Assembly (NCBI RefSeq): GCF_000373565.1
Contig: NZ_KB891849.1
Span: 1-64,000 of the forward strand
Origin: Streptomyces sp. HmicA12
Lineage (GTDB): Bacteria > Actinomycetota > Actinomycetes > Streptomycetales > Streptomycetaceae
DNA: 64,000 bases
Reading direction: 5' to 3'
The notes beneath the pieces are model-generated. The model worked only from the letters and a program-made list of their open reading frames with translations. It searched no databases and was not told the origin of the DNA. The position numbers were made by a program, and so were the translations under genes. This document shows positions 18,004 to 26,718 of the stretch, piece by piece. The first letter of the stretch is position 1. Every line of letters starts with the position of its first letter.

Positions 18004-20948
18004 CGACCGTCCCCCTCAAATGTCGTTCTCTGTGCTGTGCCGCCGGAGGTCTTGTCGCTTGTGGCGCTCTGGTCGCTCGTGGCGGTCACGTCGCTCGTGG
18101 TGGTCTGGTCACTTGTGCCGGCCTCGTCGGCTGTCGTCGGCTCGCCGCTGTTCGTGGTCATGGCGTGCGTGACGGCGTCGCCGCTCGTGGCGTTCTTCTC
18201 GCTCGTAGTGGGCTCGTCCCCCGCGGCGTTCTCCTCGCGGCCGCGCCGCCAGCCGCTCTGGAGCGAAGCCATCCGGCTGCGCACCTCGTCGGCGTCGCGC
18301 TCCGCGGGCTGCTCGGAGACCGGCTCGGCCCGGTCAGGGGCACGGTCGCGGCGCAGATCGGGCCCGTCCTTCAACTGCGGGGCCAGATTCGCCTGTCGTA
18401 CACGGCGGGGCAGCCCCCCGGCAGTCGCCGCGGAGTCCGGCCGCGCTGCCTCGGTGAGCGCGGGCCTCGGCGGCTGCGGGTCCGTGGCGGCGGTCGTCTC
18501 GGTGGCGCGGGCGCGCCGCCTGGGCAGGTCGGCCGGCGGCGGGGGCGGGGTGGCGGATCGTCGCGCCGCGCCCTCGCGGTCGTGCAGCTCACCGGGTTCC
18601 GCGGCCTTGCGGCCGCTCTCGCCGAGGCGGGTGTGGATGACGGGCCTGCCGTGCGAGCTGACGAGTTTGGGGGTGCGGCGGCGCGGCAGCGGTACGAGAC
18701 CGCCGGGAGCGGTGTCGTGGTCGCCGTCGCCGCCCCGGTCGGGCCCGAAGGCGCCGTCGCGGTCGGTGTCGTCGGCCTGCTGATGCTGCTCGCCGGGGGT
18801 TCCGGCGACGGGGCGGCGCGGGCGGAAGAGGTCGCCGCGCTCGCTGTCGTCGTCGCCCAGGGCGCCGGGGAACGAGGTCATGTCCGACGTGGCCAGCGGG
18901 GCCTCCAGCTCCACCGGCCCGTCGAGCACGGAGGCGGGCAGACCGGGCAGGCCCGGGCGGCCCTCGGCGGGGGCGAGGCCCGGGCCGCGGCCGGCCGACG
19001 GCGTGCGGCGCACCGCGTCCGGCCGGTCGAGGCGGAACCCGGCGCCTTCGGTGTCCGGTGCGTCGGTGAGCAGGGCGTCCGGGATGAAGACGACCGCGGT
19101 GGTGCCGCCGTACGGGGACGGCTGCAGGGAGACGCGTACGTTCTGCCGCTGCGCGAGGCGGCTGACCACGAACAGGCCGAGCCGGTCGGTGTCGGAGAGT
19201 TCGAACTCGGGGGTCTCGGCGAGCCGCAGGTTGGCGTCGAGCAGGGCGTCGCCGGCCATGCCGAGGCCGCGGTCGTGGATCTCCAGGGTGAACCCGTTGG
19301 CGACGCTCTCGCCGAGGACCTGCACCGCGGTGTGCGGGGGCGAGAACACCGTGGCGTTCTCCAGGAGTTCGGCCACCAGGTGGGTGAGGTCGGCGACGGC
19401 GGGTCCGGTCACCGCGATCCGCGGCAGCCGGCGCACCTCGATGCGCTCGTAGTCCTCGACCTCGGCGACGGAGGCCCGCACGATGTCCATGAGCTGGACG
19501 GGCTTGCGCCACTGCCGGGAGGGAGCGGCGCCGGAGAGGATCACCAGGCCCTCGGCGTGCCGGCGCATGCGCGTGGTCAGGTGGTCCAGGCGGAACAGGT
19601 CGGCGAGTTCGTCGGTGTCCTCGGTCCTGCGCTCCATCGTGTCGAGCAGGGTCAGCTGCTTGTGCAGCAGGACCTGGCTGCGGCGGGCGAGGTTGACGAA
19701 GACCTCGGAGACGCCGCGGCGCAGCTCGGCCTGCTTCACGGCCGCTTCGACGGCTGAGCGCTGCAGGGTGTTGAGGGCCTGGCCGACCTGGCCGATCTCG
19801 TCCTTGTCGTACTCGAGGCGCGGGGACTCGGTCTCCACGTCGACCTCTTCGCCGGCGGCGAGGCGGCGCATCACGCTCGGCAGCCGGACGCCCGACGCCT
19901 CATGCGCCTCCAGGCGCAGCCGACGCAGGTCACGGACGAGGCCGCGGCCGATGCGGAGCGACAGGAAGATGGAGAAGAGCAGGGCGAGCAGGCCCAGCAC
20001 ACCGGCGATCCCCGCGCGCAGGAACACCTGGACGGCGACGGGCCGGGCCCTTTCCTCGTACTGCTCGGCGGCCTCGGTGTTGCGGCCGTCCAGCTCGTGC
20101 AGGACCTGCCCGGCCGCCTCGTCCCACCGCCGGGCGGTGACGCCCTTCGGGGTGCCGGGCTTACCGTCGACGACGGCTTTTTCTGCGTTGTGCAGCGGGG
20201 TGGTGTCGGCGCTCCGCCAGTAGCGCTGGTAGCGGGAGCGTTCGTCGCTGGAGAGCAGCGCGAGATTGGTGTCGTACAGGAGCGTGCGCTGGGCGACGAG
20301 GTCGGAGACCTGGCGCAGTTCCTCCTGGGTGAGGCGGCGGGCGACGAGTCCGGAACTCACCAACGCGTCTTCCTGGGAAAGCAGTTCGCGCGCCTTGACC
20401 ACGCCGACGACGGCGCGGCCCTCGCGTTCCACCTTGGCGTCGTCGATGGACACGACGTCCAGCAGGAAGTCGTACGTCGGTGTGATCAGGCCGTTGTAGA
20501 AGCTGAGGGCGCCGGCACGGGTGACGGTGCCCTCGTCCACGTTCCGGCGCAGGGACTCGATGTCGTCGAAGCCCTCCAGGGCTGCGTCCAGGGTGCCGCG
20601 CGCGTCGCCGTCCATCTCGTCGCGCAGGTCCGAGTTCCGGGCCTTCTCCTTGATGTCGGACATGGCCTCGTCGGAGGCGCTGCGCTTGGCCCGCAGGGCC
20701 GACTGCGCGTCGGAGGCGCGCGGGTCCGCGAGGTAGACGAGGGTCTGGCGGCGCTCCTCCTGGAGGACGCGGCCGGTCTCGGCGAGCGGGTAGCCGATGG
20801 AGTCGGCGACCTTGCTGGCGGAGAACAGCTGTACGGCGGCGCGTCCCGTGATGACCGAGGCGAAGGCCCAGATCGCTGTCAGGGACAGCAGCGGCACCAT
20901 CAGCAGCGCCACGATCTTCCGGCGGATGGACTTCCCGCGAAAGCGCAT
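18000..20948 (-). CDS. cvnA: Conservon sensor histidine kinase-like protein CvnA
   Basis: Membrane sensor of 982 residues. Two transmembrane helices (about residues 10-32 and 310-335) enclose an extracellular nitrate/nitrite-sensor-like helical domain. A HAMP linker follows and then an HATPase domain (about 520-650) with LLENATVFSPPHT and DRGLGM as ATP-binding boxes. The phospho-acceptor region has no clear canonical HExxxP box, as is usual in CvnA proteins. The last 330 residues are a long disordered tail rich in Pro, Arg and Asp, ending in Thr/Ser-Asp repeats. It heads a cvnA-B-C-D operon; no cvnE P450 gene adjoins. Confidence 0.93.
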   Translation of the reverse strand: MRFRGKSIRRKIVALLMVPLLSLTAIWAFASVITGRAAVQLFSASKVADSIGYPLAETGRVLQEERRQTLVYLADPRASDAQSALRAKRSASDEAMSDIKEKARNSDLRDEMDGDARGTLDAALEGFDDIESLRRNVDEGTVTRAGALSFYNGLITPTYDFLLDVVSIDDAKVEREGRAVVGVVKARELLSQEDALVSSGLVARRLTQEELRQVSDLVAQRTLLYDTNLALLSSDERSRYQRYWRSADTTPLHNAEKAVVDGKPGTPKGVTARRWDEAAGQVLHELDGRNTEAAEQYEERARPVAVQVFLRAGIAGVLGLLALLFSIFLSLRIGRGLVRDLRRLRLEAHEASGVRLPSVMRRLAAGEEVDVETESPRLEYDKDEIGQVGQALNTLQRSAVEAAVKQAELRRGVSEVFVNLARRSQVLLHKQLTLLDTMERRTEDTDELADLFRLDHLTTRMRRHAEGLVILSGAAPSRQWRKPVQLMDIVRASVAEVEDYERIEVRRLPRIAVTGPAVADLTHLVAELLENATVFSPPHTAVQVLGESVANGFTLEIHDRGLGMAGDALLDANLRLAETPEFELSDTDRLGLFVVSRLAQRQNVRVSLQPSPYGGTTAVVFIPDALLTDAPDTEGAGFRLDRPDAVRRTPSAGRGPGLAPAEGRPGLPGLPASVLDGPVELEAPLATSDMTSFPGALGDDDSERGDLFRPRRPVAGTPGEQHQQADDTDRDGAFGPDRGGDGDHDTAPGGLVPLPRRRTPKLVSSHGRPVIHTRLGESGRKAAEPGELHDREGAARRSATPPPPPADLPRRRARATETTAATDPQPPRPALTEAARPDSAATAGGLPRRVRQANLAPQLKDGPDLRRDRAPDRAEPVSEQPAERDADEVRSRMASLQSGWRRGREENAAGDEPTTSEKNATSGDAVTHAMTTNSGEPTTADEAGTSDQTTTSDVTATSDQSATSDKTSGGTAQRTTFEGDGR
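18054..18125. repeat. Four tandem 18-bp repeats inside cvnA
   Basis: Four in-frame 18-bp units start at 18054, 18072, 18090 and 18108, differing from each other at a few bases. They encode the hexapeptide-like TSDxTx repeats near the CvnA C-terminus. More degenerate copies continue to about 18215. Confidence 0.75.
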
Positions 20949-21452
20949 GGCCTCCCCCAGATCGACCCCCTGCGGTCAGGGGCACACATGTGCGTCAACG
21001 AGCGGCGCGAGCCTACTACTGCGACAGGAGCAACTCGAAGGCCTGTCCGGATGCTGTCCGGCCCAACAGCGGTGCGGACGTCACCAGTTGTCCGGGCATT
21101 GCGGGAGATTGCATCCCGGAATCCCCGCACTCGTCGGCGATCACATTCAGCCTGACCCGAGGGAGAGTTGGCCGGAATCTTTCGCTCTTCCCTTCGGGTG
21201 GGATCGGGAGGTTGAAGAACGGATCCGGGAGATCGGTGGGCGGAGCAGGGCAGTTGCCTCGCTCCGGGGATCTTTCGAGTCCGCGATCGGGAATCTTCCG
21301 GGCTCGCCGTTCGTCTTCCATCACAGAAGGGTGAAGGGGGCACGCGGAGGCCGGGCAGGCAGCGTGAAGCGGATCAAACCGGGCAGTCACAGTTCAGGCC
21401 GGTGCGGGGGCACCGGGACCGAGGCCCGGGAGCGGCGGGGAGTGATGTGGTG
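20949..21452. other. Intergenic region between cvnA and a small membrane protein gene
   Basis: About 500 bp without a credible gene. It must hold divergent promoters for the conservon and for the gene at 21453. A small palindrome CACATGTG lies at 20985-20992. Base composition here is a little less GC-rich than the coding sequence. I recognise no operator. Confidence 0.4.
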
Positions 21453-21857
21453 ATGGGCACGGCGGGGCGTGGCGAACTGTGGGTGGAGGAGCCGGCGAAG
21501 CGACGCCGGATGCCTGATCCTGTGCGGACGGCGGCGGTCCGGGCCGTACTCATCGTCTCGCTGACCCTGGTCCAGGCGATGGTCGCGGTGCTGTGCACGC
21601 TGGCCGACTCCTGGCTGGCGTTCCCCATGGTGCTCAGCAGCGTGGGCAGCACGGTGGTGGCGACCTGGGGCGTCCTGGACGTGTGGGTGACGCGCCAGGT
21701 GTGGAACCAGCGGAACGGCGTGGTCTCGGTCCCCGCGAGCACGGCCCGACGCCTGCGCAGAGAGCGCCGTCGGGCCCGCCGCGGCACGCGGGCCGGACGG
21801 CGCGCCCCGGAGAGCATACGGACGCAGGGCGGGACCGGGCAGCTGACGCATACCTGA
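21453..21857 (+). CDS. Small conserved membrane protein
   Basis: Predicted inner-membrane protein of 134 residues. Two hydrophobic helices (about residues 30-50 and 55-80, AVLIVSLTLVQAMVAVLCTL and MVLSSVGSTVVATWGVLDVW) are followed by a very arginine-rich cytoplasmic tail (RRLRRERRRARRG). GGGGAG is spaced about 10 bases before the ATG at 21453; in-frame GTGs at 21447 and 21450 and an upstream ATG are less likely. I do not recognise the family. It diverges from cvnA, which may suggest co-regulation but does not prove it. Confidence 0.6.
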   Translation: MGTAGRGELWVEEPAKRRRMPDPVRTAAVRAVLIVSLTLVQAMVAVLCTLADSWLAFPMVLSSVGSTVVATWGVLDVWVTRQVWNQRNGVVSVPASTARRLRRERRRARRGTRAGRRAPESIRTQGGTGQLTHT

Positions 21858-21966
21858 CGGCGCCAGGTGACGGCGATGCCCGACGAAGCCGGGCGACAGC
21901 GAGCAGGCCTGCCCGACGCCAGGTGATGCCGGGCAGGCAAGGCCCGCACGCCGGAACCCGCGCGGC

Positions 21967-22521
21967 TCACCCCACCCCGACCGTCGACTCCGCCCCCGCC
22001 ACCGCAGTCGTCAGACCGTCGGCGCGGGCCAGTTCGCGACGTACGCGGGTGAAGGGGCGCGGCATGTCGACCGCGAGGGCGGCCGTGGTGACTCCGTCGC
22101 ACTCGTAGTGGGCCAGGAAGCGGCCCTCCTGCGGTGAGCCCTCCACGATCCGGACGGTGTCGCCCTTGCGACGTCGACCGGCGAACTGAATACGGGAGCC
22201 GTACTGGTCCGACCAGAAGTAGGGCAGGGGGCGGGCATGTTCCACGGTGCGGCCGGACAGCAAGTTGCGTACGGCGATACGGGGTTGGGCCGTGGCGCTG
22301 GTCCGGTGTTCGGCGCGGACGCCGCCGACACGGGCCACGTCGCCGACGGCCACGACCTGGGGAAGAGAGGTGACACAGCCGTCGTCGCAGAGCACACCGT
22401 CGCGCACGGCGAGCGGGGAGCCGGCCAGCCAGCCGGTGTTCGGCACCGCTCCGATGCCGACGACGACGATGTCGGCGGGGAGCGCGCGCCCGTCGGTGAG
22501 CGCGACGCCGGTCACGCGTCG
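21967..22521 (-). pseudogene. 3' remnant of a ferredoxin/NAD(P)H reductase gene
   Basis: Only the last third of a flavoprotein ferredoxin reductase remains. The readable part begins at about RRVTGVALTDG and includes ADIVVVGIGAVPNT, the FAD-binding VVAVGDVA, PYFWSDQYGSRIQFAG and the C-terminal reductase domain to the stop at 21967. The N-terminal FAD and NAD domains are gone. Upstream of about 22521 the frame stays open but is only the antisense of the next gene. Such reductases usually deliver electrons to Rieske oxygenases like the one remnant at 26131, so the two probably belonged to one pathway. Confidence 0.85.
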
Positions 22522-22530
22522 GCCGCCCGC

Positions 22531-24926
22531 GGAGTCGCCGACGAGCTCACCGCCCGCGGCCTGCGCGACGTCACCGTCCTCGAACAGGGCCCGCTGCCCG
22601 CGCCCGGCGGCTCCACCTCCCACGCGCCGGGGCTCGTCTTCCAGACCAGCCCGTCGAAGACCATGACGGAGTTCGCCCGGTACACGGTGGAGAAGTTCAG
22701 CGCGCTGGAGGCGGACGGGCTGTCCTGCTTCAACCCGGTCGGCGGCCTGGAGCTGGCGACGACCCCGAGCGCGGGGACGAACTGCACCGCAGGGCCGGCT
22801 GGGCCGCCTCCTGGGGCGTCCGCGGCGAGCTGGCCTCCGCCGCCCGGTGCAAAGAGCTGTGGCCACTTGTCGACGAGTCGATGATCCTGGGCGGCTTCCA
22901 CACCCCGGACGACGGCCTCGCCCGCGCCGTCCTCGCCGCCCGCGCCCAGACGCACCGGGCCGAGGAGCGCGGCGCCCGCTTCCTCGACCGGCACACCGTC
23001 ACCGGCCTCGAGCGGGCGGACGGCCGGGTCACCGGGGTGGTCACGGACCGCGGCACGTTCCCCGCCACGCACGTCGTCTCCGCCGCCGGTTTCTGGGGCC
23101 CGGTCATCGGCCGGATGGCGGGCGTCGACGTACCGCTGCTTCCGCTCGCCCACCAGTACGCGCGGACGAAGCCGCTGCCCGGGCTGGGGGGTGTGAACGA
23201 TCCGCGCACCGAGGCGTCGAGGCCCATCCTCCGTTTCCAGGACCGCGATCTGTACTTCCGCGAGCACACCGACCGCATCGGCATCGGGAGTTACGCGCAC
23301 CGGCCGCTGCCCGTCGACCCCTTCACGGTGCTCGCGTACGACGAGGCGCGGGCCCGGGCGAGGGACATGCCGTCCTCGCTGCCGTTCACCGAGGCCGACT
23401 GGGCGCCCAGCTGGGAGGACTGCCGCGCGCTCATGCCGGCCCTCCGCGACACCGAGATCGAGGAGGGCTTCAACGGCGTCTTCTCCTTCACGCCGGACGG
23501 CATGCCGGTTCTCGGCGAATCGAGCGCGCTGCGCGGCGTCTGGCTGGCCGAGGCCGTCTGGGTGACGCACTCGGCGGGCGTGGCGAAGGCGGTCGCCGAG
23601 GGGATGGTGGACGGTCATCCACAGACCGACCTGCACGAATGCGACGTCCATCGCTTCGAGGACGCCCGGCGCTCGCCCTCCTACGTGCACGACCGCGGGG
23701 CGCGGCAGTTCATCGAGGTCTACGACGTCATCCACCCGCTGCAACCCCTGGAACAGCCGCGTCCACTGCGCGTCAGCCCGTTCCACGCCCGCCAGCAGGA
23801 ACTCGGCGCGCACTTCCTGGAGGGCGGCGGCTGGGAGCGCCCGCACCGGTACGAGGCCAACGCCTCTCTGGTCACGGAGACCCAGGCCCGCGATCCCTGG
23901 TCCGCCCGCCACTGGTCCCCCGTCGCCGCCGCCGAGGCGAGGGTCACTCGCGAACGCGTCGCCCTCTACGACATGACGCCACTGCGCCGCCTGGAGGTCA
24001 CAGGACCGGGCGCCCTGGCGTTCCTCCAGCGCATGACGACCAACAACCTCGCGAAGAAGCCGGGCGCGGTCACGTACACCCTGCTGCTCGACGAGAAGGC
24101 CGGTATCCGTTCCGATCTCACGGTGGCCCGGCTGGCTCCCGACCACTTCCAGGTCGGTGTCAACTCCCCCGCCGACACGGCCTGGTTGCAGCGGCACGCG
24201 CCCGCGGACGTGCACATCCGCGACATCACCTCCGGCACCTGCTGCATCGGCGTGTGGGGCCCGCTCGCCCGCGCCCTCGTGCAGCCGCTGACCCGCGACG
24301 ACTTCTCCCACGAGGGCTTCGGCTACTTCCGCGCGCGGCGGACGTACCTCGAGCACGTGCCCGTCACGGCCCTGCGGCTGAGTTGCGTCGGCGAACTGGG
24401 CTGGGAGCTGTACACCACCGCCGACCTGGGCCTGCGCCTGTGGGACACCCTCTGGCGGGCCGGGCAGGAGCACGGGGTGATCGCGGCGGGCCGCTCGGCG
24501 TTCAACAGTCTGCGGCTGGAGAAGGGGTACCGCGCCTGGGGCCACGACATGACGGAGGAGCACACTTCGTACGAGGCCGGACTGGACTTCGCCGTCCGCC
24601 TCGACCGCGGCGACTTCCTCGGCCGGTCCGCCCTCGAACAACTCCCGCCACCACGGCGCCGGTTGACCGCGCTCCTGCTCGACGATCCGGCGGCCGTCGT
24701 CCTCGGCAAGGAGCCGGTGTACGTGCACGGAGCCACCGGGACCGCGCAGGGCTACGTCACCAGCGCCGCGTACGGCTGCACGCTGGGCCGCTGTGTCGCG
24801 TACGCCTGGCTGCCGCCGCTGCCCACCGGCACCGGCGTGCACATCGAGCACTTCGGGGAGAAGGTGCCGACCACCGTCGCCGAGGAGCCGCTGTTCGACC
24901 CGAAGATGACCCGCATCCGGCGCTGA
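22531..24926 (+). pseudogene. Dimethylglycine oxidase/sarcosine dehydrogenase-like gene, 5'-truncated and frameshifted
   Basis: A flavin-dependent N-demethylase fused to a GcvT-type folate-binding domain, normally about 810-830 residues. Homology begins abruptly inside the FAD domain at GVADELTARGL, so the start codon and the GxGxxG loop are missing. After GGLELATTP a -1 shift at about 22767 moves the reading from frame 1 to frame 3, where it continues as RGDELHRRAGWAASWG. The rest (22881-24926) is open and well conserved through the oxidase domain and the folate-binding half (ending PLFDPKMTRIR). The frameshift could be a sequencing error; the missing 5' end is not. Confidence 0.88.
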
Positions 24927-24961
24927 CCTGAAGGCCACCGACCCCCCTGAGGAGACCCGTG

Positions 24962-26134
24962 GTGTCCCCCACCTACGACGTGATCGTGATCGGCCTGGGC
25001 GGCATGGGCAGCGCCGCCGCCCACCATCTCTCGGCGCGCGGCATGCGCGTCCTCGGTCTGGAGACGTTCGGCCCGGTGCACAACCGCGGCTCCAGTCACG
25101 GCGGTTCACGCATCACCCGCCAGTCGTACTTCGAGGACCCGGCGTACGTGCCGCTGCTGCTGCGCTCCTACGAGCTGTACGACGACCTGGAGCGCGCCAC
25201 CGGCCGCGACGTCGCCACGTTGTGCGGCGGCGTGATGGTCGGCCGCCCCGACTCCCGCACCGTCTCCGGATCCCTGCGCTCGGCCCGGCAGTGGGACCTG
25301 CCGCACGAGATGCTCGACGCGAAGGAGATCCGCCGCCGCTTTCCGACCCTCACCCCCGAGGACGACGAGGTGGCGCTGTACGAGGCGAAGGCCGGGCTCG
25401 TCCGCCCCGAGAACACGGTCGCCGCCCACCTCCAGCTCGCCACGCGATCCGGTGCGGACCTGCACTTCGAGGAACCGATGACGCGCTGGGAGCCGTACAA
25501 GGGCGGCGTCCGGGTCCGCACGGCCGAGAACACGTACACCGCGGGCCAGTTGGTGATCTGCCCGGGCGCATGGGCGCCGCGGCTGCTCGCCGACGTCGGG
25601 GTGCCGTGCACCATCGAGCGGCAGGTCATGTACTGGTTCCGGCCGACGACCGGGGTCGCGCCCTTCACGCCCGAGCGGCATCCCGTCTACATCTGGGAGG
25701 ACGCACGGGGCGTCCAGGTCTACGGCTTCCCCGCGATCGACGGCCCGGACCTCGGCGCGAAGGTGGCCTTCTTCCGCAAGGGCACGGTAACCACCCCCGA
25801 GACCATCGACCGCACGGTCCACGAGGACGAGATCGCCGCCATGGCCGACCATATGGCGCCCCGGATCCCGGCCCTGCCCGGCGCCTTCCTCAAGGCCGCG
25901 ACCTGCATGTACTCCACCACGCCCGACGAGCACTTCGTGATCGCGCGGCACCCCGCGCATCCGGACTCGGTGACCGTCGCCTGCGGTTTCTCCGGGCACG
26001 GCTTCAAGTTCGTGCCGGTCGTCGGGGAGATCCTGGCCGATCTTGCGCTGACGGGCACCACCCGGCACCCCATCGACCTGTTCGACCCGCGCCGCCTGAC
26101 GGCCGCGCCCGCCGCCCGAGGAGTCCGCCCATGA
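24962..26134 (+). CDS. Monomeric sarcosine oxidase-like flavoenzyme (N-methyl amino acid oxidase)
   Basis: Soluble flavoprotein that oxidatively demethylates sarcosine or a related N-methyl amino acid, releasing formaldehyde and H2O2. The 390 residues begin with the FAD loop IGLGGMGSAAA. ATCMYSTTPDEHF places a cysteine at residue 315, matching the covalent-FAD cysteine of monomeric sarcosine oxidase, and CGFSGHGFKF follows. The GTG at 24962 is 7 bases after GAGGAG; a GTG at 24959 is the alternative. It is the only apparently intact gene of the surrounding cluster and overlaps the next start as ATGA. Its promoter would have to come from the damaged upstream gene. Confidence 0.9.
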   Translation: MSPTYDVIVIGLGGMGSAAAHHLSARGMRVLGLETFGPVHNRGSSHGGSRITRQSYFEDPAYVPLLLRSYELYDDLERATGRDVATLCGGVMVGRPDSRTVSGSLRSARQWDLPHEMLDAKEIRRRFPTLTPEDDEVALYEAKAGLVRPENTVAAHLQLATRSGADLHFEEPMTRWEPYKGGVRVRTAENTYTAGQLVICPGAWAPRLLADVGVPCTIERQVMYWFRPTTGVAPFTPERHPVYIWEDARGVQVYGFPAIDGPDLGAKVAFFRKGTVTTPETIDRTVHEDEIAAMADHMAPRIPALPGAFLKAATCMYSTTPDEHFVIARHPAHPDSVTVACGFSGHGFKFVPVVGEILADLALTGTTRHPIDLFDPRRLTAAPAARGVRP

Positions 26135-26718
26135 CGACGACACCGGTCGCCCCCAGCCTGATCGCCACGCTTCCCGGCCGCTACTACACGGACCCCGAAC
26201 TGTTCCGGACCGAACAGGAGCGGATCTTCGCGCACATGTGGTTCTGCGCGGTGCGCTCCGCCGACCTGGCCAAGCCCGGCGCCTTTCGCACGGTCCAGGC
26301 GGGCCGCGAGAACGTCCTGGTCACCCGCACCCGCACCGGAGCGGTGAAGGCCTTCCTGAACGTCCGCCGGCACCGCGGCGCCCGCCTGTGCACGGAAGCC
26401 GTCCGCGAGGTGCGGCGCAATCTCCAATGCCCTTACCACGCCTGGACGTACGACCTCGACGGCAGGCTGATCGCGGCGCCGAACCTGACCAGGATGCCCG
26501 ACGTCGACCGGTCCGCGTACGGCCTGGTCGAGGTCGCGCTGCGCGAGTGGCTCGGCTACGCGTGGCTGTGCCTGGCCGACGAGCCGCCCTCCTTCGAGGA
26601 GACGGTGATCGGCGCGGCCGTCGAGCGGCTCGGCGACGCGGCCGCCATCGACCGGTACCGCACCCTCTTCCACACGTGGCTCGCGGAACAGCTCCGCGAG
26701 CCAGGTGGGCCTGCCTAG
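26131..26718 (+). pseudogene. Rieske oxygenase gene, C-terminally truncated and lacking a Rieske cysteine
   Basis: The N-terminal half of a Rieske non-haem iron oxygenase of the glycine-betaine/stachydrine demethylase type. Of an expected 370-400 residues, 195 remain, ending at a stop inside the terminator of the SMC operon. Homology stops near AAIDRY (about 26658); the remaining residues are foreign. The catalytic iron domain is missing. The Rieske pattern is also broken: NVRRHRG has Arg79 (codon CGC, 26365-26367) where the first cluster cysteine (NxCxHRG) belongs, while His81, Cys100 and His103 are kept. The start follows GAGGAG and overlaps the sarcosine oxidase stop. Confidence 0.88.
26678..26702 (-). 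terminator. Terminator of the SMC operon
   Basis: A perfect 10-bp stem GGCTCGCGGA/TCCGCGAGCC with a five-base loop lies 13 bases after the stop codon of the SMC gene (26715). It also lies within the foreign tail of the truncated Rieske reading frame, marking the junction between the two regions. Confidence 0.8.

Noticed and set aside
22530..22866. N-terminal part of a 299-codon minus-strand frame
   Set aside because: Beyond about 22521 it is the antisense of the oxidase pseudogene (low-complexity Arg/Gly residues); only the part from 21967 to 22521 resembles a reductase.
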